Shown here: one piece after another, positions 27,662-36,331 of the stretch
How positions within the stretch are numbered: the stretch's first letter is position 1
How the letters are laid out: the number at the start of each line of letters is the position of its first letter
Assembly (NCBI RefSeq): GCF_014646195.1
Contig: NZ_BMMZ01000001.1
Span: 248,001-312,000 of the forward strand
DNA from: Microlunatus endophyticus
GTDB taxonomy: Bacteria; Actinomycetota; Actinomycetes; Propionibacteriales; Propionibacteriaceae
Direction of reading: 5' to 3'
Length of the DNA: 64,000 bases
Made by a program: the position numbers and the translations under genes
Notes under the pieces: generated by a model
What the model was told of the DNA's origin: nothing
Database searches by the model: none
What the model saw: the letters and a program-made list of their open reading frames with translations, nothing else

Positions 27662-28993
27662 ATGAGTTTCTACCTCGACGGAGTTTTCGCCCCGGTGCCC
27701 GACGAGATCGATGCCTACGATCTCGAGGTCGCCGGCACGCTTCCGCCCGAGCTCGACGGGCGCTACATCCGTAACGGGCCCAACCCGAAGCTCGGCGCCC
27801 AGGCGTCGACCGGGAAGGGGCGCCACTGGTTCGGAGGCGCCGGCATGCTGCACGGCGTCCGACTCTCCGGCGGACGGGCCGAGTGGTACCGCAACCGCTG
27901 GATCGACACGTCGGTCCCCGACGGGGAGCCGGTGACCGACGTCGACGGCCGCGATTTGCGGCGTACGGTCGCCAACACCCACCTGATCGAGCACGGCGGT
28001 TCGCTGCTTGCCCTCTGCGAGGCGGGTCTACCGTACGAGGTCAGCGGCGATCTGGAGACCAAGGGCGCCTACGACTTCGGTGGTCGGCTGCGGACCGCGA
28101 TGACGGCGCATCCCAAGACCGACCCGATGACCGGGGAGCTGTTCTTCTTCGGCATCTCGATGGCCCCGCCGTACCTGACTTTCCACGTCGCCGACGCGAG
28201 GGGAAACCTGACCAACTCGATGCCGGTCGACGTACCGGCGCCGACGATGATGCACGACTTCGCGATCACCGAGCACTACGTGATCTGGATGGACCTTCCG
28301 GTGGTCTTCGACCGCGCTCTGCTCGGCCGGTCGATCCCGTTCAGCTGGAACGAGCAGTACGGCGCCCGGCTCGGCCTGATGGCGCGGACCGGCGGTCCGG
28401 TGCAATGGATCGAGATCGACCCGTGTTACGTCTTCCACGTCGGCAACGCCCGGGAGGACGGCCACGGCAAGGTGCAGCTGGATGCGATCCGCTACAGTCC
28501 CGGCGAATTCGGCCGATTCTGGCAGGCCGACAGCCTGCCGGCCGCCAGCATGCTGTATCGCTGGAGCATCGATCCGGCCCGCGGCGCGATCACCGAGCAG
28601 CAACTCGATGATCGCAACGTCGAATTCCCCAGCCTCAACGATCACCACGTCGGTCGGGCCAACCGCTATCTCTACGCGGTCGAGGCGACGGGCAACGGTG
28701 GCGTGATCAAATATGACAGTGAGTCGGGCACCGCGGTCTCCCACCGGCTGCCGACCGCCCATCACGTCGGCGAGGCCGTGTTCGTGCCGGCCGCCGATCG
28801 GATCGGCGCAACCGGGGCAGCGGAGGATGCCGGCTGGTTGATCACGATCGTCACTCCACAGGACGGCGGCGCGTCATCGCTGGTGGTCCTGGACGCGACC
28901 GATCCCGCGGCCGGACCGACCGCGACCGTACGCCTCCCACGCCGGGTCCCGGCCGGCTTTCACGGCTCCTGGATCCCGGAGCCGCAGCGATGA
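27662..28993 (+). CDS. Carotenoid oxygenase (carotenoid cleavage dioxygenase-like)
   Basis: This 443-aa beta-propeller enzyme of the RPE65/CCD family has four iron-binding histidines in TAHPKTDP, MHDFAITEH, VFHVGNA and the C-terminal PAGFHGSW. It opens LPPELDGRYIRNGPNP, a family signature. It should cleave a polyene or stilbene-type double bond; no carotenoid biosynthesis gene is in the window. It starts 10 bases past the palindrome and ends with a 4-base overlap with the next membrane protein, forming a regulated two-gene operon. Confidence 0.92.
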   Translation: MSFYLDGVFAPVPDEIDAYDLEVAGTLPPELDGRYIRNGPNPKLGAQASTGKGRHWFGGAGMLHGVRLSGGRAEWYRNRWIDTSVPDGEPVTDVDGRDLRRTVANTHLIEHGGSLLALCEAGLPYEVSGDLETKGAYDFGGRLRTAMTAHPKTDPMTGELFFFGISMAPPYLTFHVADARGNLTNSMPVDVPAPTMMHDFAITEHYVIWMDLPVVFDRALLGRSIPFSWNEQYGARLGLMARTGGPVQWIEIDPCYVFHVGNAREDGHGKVQLDAIRYSPGEFGRFWQADSLPAASMLYRWSIDPARGAITEQQLDDRNVEFPSLNDHHVGRANRYLYAVEATGNGGVIKYDSESGTAVSHRLPTAHHVGEAVFVPAADRIGATGAAEDAGWLITIVTPQDGGASSLVVLDATDPAAGPTATVRLPRRVPAGFHGSWIPEPQR

Positions 28994-29724
28994 CCGAGAT
29001 GAGGACTGGGATGAGGACCGACACGATGACTGACACGATGACCGACACGATGACCGGCACGAGGGGCGACGAGATGGGCGACGAGGCGGGCGACCGGAAG
29101 ACCGGCGCGATGATCGGCCGGATCATCTGGTCGCTGTTCCTGGACGCCGGGCTGGCTGTCGCCGGTTACCTGACCGCCGTGCATCTCGGCGCAAGCCTGT
29201 TCGTCGCCCTCCTGGTGGGCACCGGTGTGGCATTCGTGCGGGCGGCGTACGTGATCATCCGGCGCCGCGAACTGGACGCGTTCGCGATCTTCATGATCAT
29301 CACCTTCGGTATCGGCCTGCTGTTGACGCTGTTCACCGGCAGCCCGAGATTCCTGCTGGCCAAGGACTCGATCTCGACCGGAGTCTCGGGAATCGTCTTC
29401 GGTGTGACGCTGGTGGTCGGCAAGCCGATGATGTATTACTTCGCCCAGCGGTTCGGTGCGACCAGTGATGCCGAACGCGAGGAGTGGGCGCAGCTGTATC
29501 CGACCCATGCGGGCTTCCGATCGTTCTTCCGCGGCCTGACCCTGGCCTGGGCCGTCGCCTTCCTGGTCGAGGCAGCCCTGAAGCTGGTCCTGGTCCTGAT
29601 GCTCCCCGTGACGACGATGGCACCCGTGGTTCCGTTCTTCACCCCGGTGCTGATCAGCGCCATGGTGGTCTGGACCGTACGGCGCAGCGTCGCTGCCCGA
29701 CGACGGCTGAGTGTTGCGCGATAA
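28990..29724 (+). CDS. VC0807-like integral membrane protein
   Basis: This 244-aa protein has a hydrophilic N-terminus containing a short repeat (DTMT, residues 11-22) and five to six predicted helices with segments LFLDAGLAVAGYLTAVHLGAS and VGKPMMYYFAQRF that match the VC0807 family. The function is unknown. The ATG overlaps the carotenoid oxygenase stop (ATGA). The first 40 residues are not conserved-looking; the ATG at 29110 (MIGRIIW) may be the ancestral start. Confidence 0.8.
   Translation: MTEMRTGMRTDTMTDTMTDTMTGTRGDEMGDEAGDRKTGAMIGRIIWSLFLDAGLAVAGYLTAVHLGASLFVALLVGTGVAFVRAAYVIIRRRELDAFAIFMIITFGIGLLLTLFTGSPRFLLAKDSISTGVSGIVFGVTLVVGKPMMYYFAQRFGATSDAEREEWAQLYPTHAGFRSFFRGLTLAWAVAFLVEAALKLVLVLMLPVTTMAPVVPFFTPVLISAMVVWTVRRSVAARRRLSVAR
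29020..29055 (+). repeat. 12-bp tandem repeat in the VC0807-like gene
   Basis: Three copies of a 12-base unit (GACACGATGACC, one base different in the first copy) lie at 29020-29031, 29032-29043 and 29044-29055, with a degenerate fourth. Each encodes a four-residue Asp-Thr-Met-Thr block, so copy number can change without breaking the frame. Confidence 0.85.
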
Positions 29725-29753
29725 CCCGCCGCGCTGCGGGGTAGCGTCTGGGT

Positions 29754-32027
29754 ATGGTCGATGATCAGCGCAGCGAGGTGACCGGCGAGCACGAGCCGGA
29801 GATCACCTACGACGAGCAGTTCTATCCTGCCCGCCCGCGTCGGCTGCGCCCGCGCGCCCGGCTGCGGGGGATCTTCCCACTACGGCCGAGGACCTCGCAC
29901 TCCGGCAAGTCGGTCGGGTCCAACCCCGACTATGTGGAATGGCTGATCGGGGAGTCGATGCTCTCCGACGCGACGGACATGGCCCGGCAGTTCGAGGGCC
30001 TGCCGAGCATGTTCCAGAATCCGTACGCCAATCCCGATCCGCGGGCGGCGATCGAGAAGGCGTCGGTCTGGTTCACCGCGTACCCGATCTCCATGATCAC
30101 GCCGAAGGGCACCTCGTTCCTTGGCATGCTCGGCGATCCCGATCTCTGGGAGACCTTCCACCGGATCGGTATCGATGCCATCCACACCGGCCCGGTCAAA
30201 CTGGCCGGTGGCCTCAACGGCTGGGACCGGACGCCCAGTGTCGACGGGCATTTCGACCGGATCAGCACCAAGATCGACGACATCTTCGGCACCGAGGACG
30301 AGTTCCGGCAGCTGTGCGAGGTGGCTGCCAACTTCGACGGCACCGTGATCGACGACATCGTGCCCGGCCACACCGGCAAGGGCGCGGACTTCCGGCTCGC
30401 GGAGATGAAGGTCGGGGACTACCCGGGCATCTACCACATGGTCGAGATCCCGCCGGACGACTGGCACATGCTGCCGAAGGTGCCCCGTGGCAAGGACTCG
30501 GTCAACCTGGACGCGGAGGCCGAGTCCCGGTTGCAGAAGGCCGGCTACATCATCGGCCGGATGCAGCGCGTGATCTTCGCTGATCCCGGCGTCAAGGACA
30601 CCAACTGGAGCGCCACCGCGCCGGTCGTCGGACCGGACGGCGTCGAACGCCGCTGGGTCTACCTGCATTACTTCAAGGAGGGCCAGCCGACGCTCAACTG
30701 GCTGGATCCGACCTTCGCCGGAATGCGGTTGGTGATCGGCGACGCGCTGCATTCGCTGGGCGATCTGGGCACCGGGGCGCTGCGACTGGACGCCAACGGC
30801 TTCCTCGGCGTGGAGAAGACGGCCGAGGACGTACCGGCCTGGTCCGAGGGGCACCCGCTGTCCGAGGCGGCCAACCAGCTGATCGCCTCGATGGTCCGCA
30901 AGGTCGGGGGCTTCACCTTCCAGGAGCTCAATCTCTCCATCGACGACATCCGCAACTCTTCGGCCCGCGGCGCTGATCTGTCGTACGACTTCGTCAACCG
31001 GCCCGCCTATCACCACGCCCTGGCGACCGGCGACACCGAGTTTCTCCGGATGACGTTGAACCTGGCGATGCGCCACGGCGTCGAGGCGGTCTCGCTGGTG
31101 CACGCGCTGCAGAACCACGACGAGATGACCTACGAGCTGGTGCACTTCGCCACTGTGCACGCTGGTGAGCTCTTCCATTTCCGCGGCGGCGAATACACCG
31201 GCGAGGCGCTGGCGGTCCAGATCAGATCCGATCTGATCGACAAGCTGACCGGCGACAACGCCCCCTACAACCTGACCTTCACCACCAACGGGATCGCCTC
31301 GACCACGGCAACCATCATCGCTGCCTCGCTGGGATACACCCAGATCGATGATCTCGAGGAGGAACAGGTCGACACGATCCGTCGGGCGCACCTGCTGCTG
31401 GCGATGTTCAACGCCATGCAGCCGGGGGTTTTCGCCTTGTCCGGTTGGGATCTGATCGGTATGCTCACCTTGGACCGCAAGCAGGTCGAGCCGTTGCTCA
31501 GCACCGGTGACACCCGCTGGATCCACCGTGCCGCGTACGACCTGATGGACTACCAGCCCGAGGCGGTCCAGTCGGCATCGCTGATGCCGCGCGGGATCAG
31601 CCTGTACGGGTCGCTGCCCGAGCAGCTGGAGAACCCGGACTCGTTCGCCCGGCAGCTGGCTGACATCCTCCGGATCCGCAAGGCGTACAAGATCGCCACC
31701 AGCACCCAGATCGATGTCCCGCAGACGTCCAACAAGGCGATGCTGGTGATGGTGCACCAGTTGGAGGATCCCGAGGAGCGCCAGGTCACCGTGCTGAACT
31801 TCGGTGATCAGACCGTCTTCGGTCACGTCCGCTCGGAGAAACTCGAGCCGTCGGCGGTCGTGGTCGACATGGTCACCGACGAGGTGATCGGCGAGGTCGA
31901 CAACCTGAACACCTTCAGCGTCGCGCTCGGCCCGTTCGGCGGAAAATCGCTGTTGATCAGGCCCCGGACCGACGATGATGCCGAGGTCGGGGTGCCCGAC
32001 TTCAGTGAACAGGCGGGCGAGGCCTGA
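29754..32027 (+). CDS. GH13 alpha-amylase family protein, trehalose synthase-like
   Basis: This 757-aa protein has the GH13 catalytic set: nucleophile D346 (LRLDANGF), acid/base E391 (FQELNLS) and D456 (LQNHDE). It is longer than typical trehalose synthases (about 600 aa) and its first region lacks the usual DFVVNHTS motif, having [12 protein letters not shown] instead. Homologues are usually labelled maltose alpha-D-glucosyltransferase. A maltose/trehalose or related alpha-glucan activity is likely, but specificity is unproven. No maltokinase or GlgE gene is adjacent. It begins 29 bases after the previous gene. Confidence 0.8.
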   Translation: MVDDQRSEVTGEHEPEITYDEQFYPARPRRLRPRARLRGIFPLRPRTSHSGKSVGSNPDYVEWLIGESMLSDATDMARQFEGLPSMFQNPYANPDPRAAIEKASVWFTAYPISMITPKGTSFLGMLGDPDLWETFHRIGIDAIHTGPVKLAGGLNGWDRTPSVDGHFDRISTKIDDIFGTEDEFRQLCEVAANFDGTVIDDIVPGHTGKGADFRLAEMKVGDYPGIYHMVEIPPDDWHMLPKVPRGKDSVNLDAEAESRLQKAGYIIGRMQRVIFADPGVKDTNWSATAPVVGPDGVERRWVYLHYFKEGQPTLNWLDPTFAGMRLVIGDALHSLGDLGTGALRLDANGFLGVEKTAEDVPAWSEGHPLSEAANQLIASMVRKVGGFTFQELNLSIDDIRNSSARGADLSYDFVNRPAYHHALATGDTEFLRMTLNLAMRHGVEAVSLVHALQNHDEMTYELVHFATVHAGELFHFRGGEYTGEALAVQIRSDLIDKLTGDNAPYNLTFTTNGIASTTATIIAASLGYTQIDDLEEEQVDTIRRAHLLLAMFNAMQPGVFALSGWDLIGMLTLDRKQVEPLLSTGDTRWIHRAAYDLMDYQPEAVQSASLMPRGISLYGSLPEQLENPDSFARQLADILRIRKAYKIATSTQIDVPQTSNKAMLVMVHQLEDPEERQVTVLNFGDQTVFGHVRSEKLEPSAVVVDMVTDEVIGEVDNLNTFSVALGPFGGKSLLIRPRTDDDAEVGVPDFSEQAGEA

Positions 32028-32078
32028 CACCGGGCCCTGAGCCTGTCGAAGCGTGAACCCCGTGGAGGAGCGTGTGCT

Positions 32079-32833
32079 GTGGAGCGGTCGCTGAGCTTCG
32101 GAGCCGTCGCCGAGGACTACGAGCGCTACCGTCCGGGCTATCCCGATGATCTTGTCACGCTGATCATCGAGCACGCCGCGGGCCGGGTCCACCGGGCGCT
32201 GGAGATCGGCGCCGGCACCGGCAAGGCGACCCGGGTGTTCGCCCGGGCCGGGATCGAGGTCACCGCGACCGAGCCCGACCCGTCGATGCTCGGCGTGCTG
32301 CGCCGGGAATGCGCCGGGCTGCCGGTCCGGGCCGAACAGAAGCGTATGAGGAGATCGAGCCGGGCGGCGAGCCGTACGACCTCCTGTACGCCGCCGCGGC
32401 GCTGCACTGGACCCGCCCGGAGGGCCGGTGGGACCGAGCAGCTGCGCTGGTGCGCAGCGGGGGAGTCGTGGCAACGTTCGGCGGTCCGATCGACATCGGT
32501 GACGACGAGCTGGCGGCGGCCGAGCTGGACGTCGTCGCGCCGTACCTGCCCGGTCACCACATTGACCCGCCGTCGGCAGGCGCCGGCGGACTCGACTGGC
32601 CGGGCGACGAGCTGCTTGCCGATGACCGGTTCACCGATGTCAGCCAACTGTCCGTGCCGAGAAGGATGATCATGAGCCGGGCGGACTATCTGCGGCACCT
32701 CAACACCATCTCGGCCTACCGGATGCTGCCCGGTCCGGAGCGGGAGGCGATCTTCGCCGAACTCGACCGGCTGCTGCCGGATGACATTCCGGTGAAGGCC
32801 GATCTGACCCTGCACCTCGCCCGTCGGATCTGA
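32079..32833 (+). pseudogene. Class I SAM-dependent methyltransferase, frameshifted
   Basis: The first frame (GTG at 32079, MERSLSFGAVAEDYERYRPGYP) contains the SAM loop ALEIGAGTGKATRVF and runs to about 32340. The rest of the domain, starting EEIEPGGEPYDLLYAAAALHWT and ending LHLARRI at 32833, is in another frame. Loss of one base (or gain of two) near 32330-32348 explains the break. The intact product would be about 250 aa. The substrate is unknown. It follows the GH13 gene and precedes a clear terminator. Confidence 0.83.
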
Positions 32834-32846
32834 ACCGGACAGATCT

Positions 32847-32873
32847 GACCCGCGGAGGCCGCGGGTCTTTGTT
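32847..32873 (+). terminator. Rho-independent terminator after the methyltransferase gene
   Basis: A perfect 9-bp stem GACCCGCGG/CCGCGGGTC (32847-32855, 32859-32867) with a 3-base loop is followed by TTTGTTG. It lies 14 bases after the stop. Confidence 0.85.
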
Positions 32874-32903
32874 GAGGATTTGACCAGTGGCTAGGCTGCC
32901 GGT

Positions 32904-33953
32904 ATGTCCGATGTGCAGCAGGGTGTGCAGCAGCAGGATGCAGGTGCGGGATATGTCCACGGTGGGAAGGAATTCACCCGGGACATGAACTACATCCCGG
33001 ACCGGATCACCGCCGACGGGCGGGACGGCTGGCCGGTGGAGGCGGGACGGTATCGGCTGATCGCCGCGCGCGCCTGCCCGTGGGCGAACCGGACCTTGAT
33101 CGTCCGCCGGCTGCTCGGCCTGGAGGACGCCATCTCACTCGGCCTGTGCGGTCCCACCCATGATCAACGGAGCTGGACCTTCGATCTTGATCCGGGCGGT
33201 GTCGATCCGGTGCTGGGCTACGAGCGGCTGCAACAGGCCTACTTCGCTCGCTATCCCGACTATCCGCGCGGAATCACAGTCCCGGCGATCGTCGACATAC
33301 CGACGAAAGCCGTTGTGACCAACGATTTCCCGTCGATCACCATCGACTTCTCCCTGGAATGGACACAGTTCCATCGCGACGGTGCTCCGGAGCTCTATCC
33401 CGAGCGGCTGCGCGACGAGATCGACACCGTCAACCAGCGGGTCTTCACCGAGGTGAACAACGGCGTCTACCGCTGCGGGTTCGCCGGCTCCCAGCAGTCG
33501 TACGAGAAGGCATACGACCGACTCTTCACGGCTCTGGACTGGTTGGAGGAGCGACTCACCGGACAGCGATATCTGGTCGGCGACACGATCACCGAAGCCG
33601 ATGTCAGGTTGTTCACAACGCTGGCGCGTTTCGATCCGGTCTACCACGGGCACTTCAAGTGCAACCGGAACAAGCTGATCGAGTTCCCGGCGCTGTGGGC
33701 CTATGCCCGAGATCTCTTCCAGACCCCGGGCTTCGGCGACACCACCGACTTCGTCCAGATCAAGCAGCATTACTACATCGTGCATTCCGACATCAATCCG
33801 ACCGGGATCGTACCGAAGGGGCCGGACCTGACCAACTGGCTGACCCCACACGGTCGCGAAGACTTGGGCGGCCGGCCGTTCGGCGACGGTACGAAGCCTC
33901 GGCCGCCGAAGCCCGGGGAGGTGGTTCCGGTGGGCCACAACCCCGCTTTGTGA
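32904..33953 (+). CDS. Glutathione S-transferase family, glutathionyl-hydroquinone reductase-like (Xi class)
   Basis: This 349-aa protein has the catalytic cysteine motif ACPWANR (near residue 58), an N-terminal thioredoxin fold and a C-terminal helical domain, all typical of ECM4/YqjG enzymes. These reduce thiol-conjugated hydroquinones. Actinobacteria use mycothiol, so the physiological thiol is probably mycothiol; that is inference. No ribosome site is visible, and a TAGGCT lies about 6 bases before the ATG, so the mRNA may be leaderless. Confidence 0.92.
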   Translation: MSDVQQGVQQQDAGAGYVHGGKEFTRDMNYIPDRITADGRDGWPVEAGRYRLIAARACPWANRTLIVRRLLGLEDAISLGLCGPTHDQRSWTFDLDPGGVDPVLGYERLQQAYFARYPDYPRGITVPAIVDIPTKAVVTNDFPSITIDFSLEWTQFHRDGAPELYPERLRDEIDTVNQRVFTEVNNGVYRCGFAGSQQSYEKAYDRLFTALDWLEERLTGQRYLVGDTITEADVRLFTTLARFDPVYHGHFKCNRNKLIEFPALWAYARDLFQTPGFGDTTDFVQIKQHYYIVHSDINPTGIVPKGPDLTNWLTPHGREDLGGRPFGDGTKPRPPKPGEVVPVGHNPAL

Positions 33954-33984
33954 ACCGTATTCGGGGTTCTACCACCAGCCAGGG

Positions 33985-34644
33985 TCAGGGCTTGTCGGCG
34001 TTCCATGCCGGCAGGTCGTCGGCGCCGAGTGCGAACCACAGCGTGGGCGTGTCCTTGCCCGCCGGTTCTCCCGTCAGGCGATAGCCGCCGGGGTAGCCCC
34101 AGACGTCGTTGCTCGTCTCCGGATCATCGGCAACCTCGATCTTTCCGATGCGAACCCCCGGTATGGTCCTGCCGTTGGTCAATGGGGTGACCGACTGCGT
34201 GAGCGGCAGGATCACGGTCCAACTGCCGACCTTGGACGGGTCGGCGTCGGCTGCCCGCCTCAAGACGATCGTGCCGCCTCCGGTCAGGCTCTTGACCCGA
34301 TAGGAAACGTTGAACAGGTAGGTCCCGGCTTCGTCACCCGGCCCGAGTGGGGTGATCCACGGGTCGATGATCGGGTCGGTCGCGTCAGGCAGCGCCGCGG
34401 TGATGTCGACCCCGCGAGCCGGACTGTCGGGAACCCGTTCGTCCCGGGCGGTCATCTTGTCGGCCGTCCTGATGTCGAGCCGGGCGATCGCGTTGACATA
34501 GGCACGGGCCGCGGCAAGCGCACCGCCGGTCGGGTTGGCATCCCGGTTCGCGGTTGCCGAGCAACCGGCCAGCAGACAGCCGACGAGCAGCCAGGCGCGC
34601 CGGCCGGTGCAGCGGGTGTGTGCACGTGGTCGGCTCATCATCAT
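33985..34644 (-). CDS. Putative lipoprotein (paralogue of upstream gene)
   Basis: This 219-aa protein has a lipoprotein signal peptide with lipobox LLAGC near residue 27 and a mature domain of unknown function. Residues such as AAARAYVNAIARLD, VRYR/VSYRVKS and WTVILPLTQSV resemble the same positions of the preceding gene, so the two are tandem paralogues. The first of three adjacent ATGs (34644) overlaps the upstream stop, which implies coupled translation. Confidence 0.75.
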   Translation of the reverse strand: MMMSRPRAHTRCTGRRAWLLVGCLLAGCSATANRDANPTGGALAAARAYVNAIARLDIRTADKMTARDERVPDSPARGVDITAALPDATDPIIDPWITPLGPGDEAGTYLFNVSYRVKSLTGGGTIVLRRAADADPSKVGSWTVILPLTQSVTPLTNGRTIPGVRIGKIEVADDPETSNDVWGYPGGYRLTGEPAGKDTPTLWFALGADDLPAWNADKP

Positions 34645-35663
34645 TGCTCGGCTTCGATCTCGAAGACGCTCGGTTTCCAGCTGTCGCTGTCGAGTCCCCA
34701 CGTGCCCGAGGCATCGAAGTCCATCTCGTGGGTCCCTGTGTGGTCCCGGTAGCGGAAGGTGCCCGAGGACAAGGTGATCTTCCCGTCATTGCTGAGCTTG
34801 AGTCGCGGCTTCTTGGTCAGTCCGAGCCACCAGCCTTGGCCGCCGGCACCGGGATTGTTGTGCGCGACCAGAGCGTAGACAGGGCAGTAGACGGGATCGG
34901 CGGTGTCGCATGCGGCGAACTGCGCCCAGACCTGCTTCGTCAGCACGGTGCGGGTCGTCGACGTGGGAAGCAGCGGCTGCTTGGGCGGCGCGACGGACCG
35001 GGCGGTCACGGCGACCGAGGTGACTGCTGATGCGTAGTACGGGTCAAGGCGTTGCTGGACCTTGTAGACGGCCGGATAGAGCGGTTGGACGGTGGCATCG
35101 TCATCGTCCGAATTGTTCGCCGGCGTGCGGACGATGCGGGTGCCGTCCAGGTAGATGTCTGCTGTGGTGATGTCGAGGAAACCCGGCTGCGGCCACGCGA
35201 TAGAGCCGGTGAGCGGCATCACGACCCGCCAGTTGGCCGGGTCCCGTGCGACTTGCGCCTGCGGATGAGCGAGTACGACGGATCCCTGATAGATCTTGCC
35301 GGCGAGCCGGTAGCGGACCCCGACCTTGGTGAAGTCGGCGAAGGTGTTCTCCACGACGACCGGATCGGCGATGTCCTTCGGTGCGGACGCCGGCGCCGGT
35401 GCGTCCACGTCGATGATCGTGATCCGGCGGGTCGCGCCGGCGAGCAGATCACCGGCTGTCCGCAGTGCTGCCGGATTGTTCGTGGCCGTCAGCTGGGCGA
35501 GCTTCGCCAGAGCGGGTTTCGACGCCGATGCGATGGAGTCCAGATAGGTCCGGGCAGCCGATCGAGCTGCCGAACTCTTCGTGTCGCATCCGGCGAGAAG
35601 CGTTCCAACCAGAGCGCAGAAGAGCACGGTGACCGCAGCCCGCACGACCCGCCCGCAACGCAT
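34641..35663 (-). CDS. Putative lipoprotein of unknown function
   Basis: This 340-aa protein has a signal peptide ending GTLLAGC (C26) and a mature part predicted to be mainly beta with an N-terminal helix (ARTYLDSIASASKPALAKL). The blocks VGVRYRLAGKIYQGSVVL and NWRVVMPLTGSI recur in the downstream paralogue. A pair of cysteines (AACDTADPVYCPVY) may form a disulfide. It is divergent from pyrE. No function can be assigned. Confidence 0.75.
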   Translation of the reverse strand: MRCGRVVRAAVTVLFCALVGTLLAGCDTKSSAARSAARTYLDSIASASKPALAKLAQLTATNNPAALRTAGDLLAGATRRITIIDVDAPAPASAPKDIADPVVVENTFADFTKVGVRYRLAGKIYQGSVVLAHPQAQVARDPANWRVVMPLTGSIAWPQPGFLDITTADIYLDGTRIVRTPANNSDDDDATVQPLYPAVYKVQQRLDPYYASAVTSVAVTARSVAPPKQPLLPTSTTRTVLTKQVWAQFAACDTADPVYCPVYALVAHNNPGAGGQGWWLGLTKKPRLKLSNDGKITLSSGTFRYRDHTGTHEMDFDASGTWGLDSDSWKPSVFEIEAEQ

Positions 35664-35730
35664 GAGGCAGGAATATAGCTACGCAAGGGGTCGCGCCCCG
35701 TTGACGCCGTCAGGCGTTACTGTTCCGCAC

Positions 35731-36270
35731 GTGACCGTCGACACCGAGCCCGCACTGCTGGAACTCGCCCGCAATGTGGATCGACTCTGCCGACTTCGTG
35801 GCAGTTTCACGCTGCGCTCCGGACTGCAGGTGGAGGAGTACTTCGACAAGTTCCTCTTCGAATCCGATCCGCTATTGCTGCGCCGGATCGTCGAGCGGAT
35901 GGCACCGCTGGTCCCCGAGGCCACCGAGGTGCTCGGCGGGATCGAACTCGGCGGCGTGCCGATCGCAGCCGTGCTGAGCCAGCTCACCGGACTGCCGGCC
36001 ACCTACGTCCGCAAAGAGCAGAAGGCCTACGGCACCAAGAAGCTGGCGGAAGGGCCGGACCTGTCCGGACGGCGGGTGACGCTGGTCGAGGATGCGATCA
36101 CCACCGGGGGAGCGGTGCGTGCCGCCGCGTTGGCTCTTCGTGATCTTGGTGCGATCGTCGACACGGTCGTCTGCGCGATCGACCGGGAGGAGCCGGGCGG
36201 GAACGTCCTGGACGAGATCGGGGTTCAGGTCCGTCCGGTGCTCACTCGAACCCTGCTCAACGCCGGCTGA
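35731..36270 (+). CDS. pyrE: Orotate phosphoribosyltransferase
   Basis: This 179-aa enzyme forms OMP from orotate and PRPP. The PRPP motif is VTLVEDAITTGGA and the catalytic-loop lysines are in YVRKEQKAYGTKK. The GTG at 35731 gives the normal length. No ribosome site precedes it, but TACTGT ends 7 bases upstream and could be a -10 of a leaderless transcript. It stands alone, with a terminator directly after it. Confidence 0.93.
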   Translation: MTVDTEPALLELARNVDRLCRLRGSFTLRSGLQVEEYFDKFLFESDPLLLRRIVERMAPLVPEATEVLGGIELGGVPIAAVLSQLTGLPATYVRKEQKAYGTKKLAEGPDLSGRRVTLVEDAITTGGAVRAAALALRDLGAIVDTVVCAIDREEPGGNVLDEIGVQVRPVLTRTLLNAG

Positions 36271-36278
36271 GAAACGAC

Positions 36279-36313
36279 AACGCCCGCGGATCAACCAATC
36301 CGCGGGCGTTTGT
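36279..36313. terminator. Terminator between convergent pyrE and qcrB
   Basis: A perfect 13-bp stem (36279-36291 with 36298-36310) and a 6-base loop are followed on the plus strand by TGTTCG. On the minus strand the right side reads GTCGTTTC, so the hairpin may act in both directions between the two convergent genes. Confidence 0.78.
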
Positions 36314-36331
36314 TCGTGGTGATGGTGTCAA

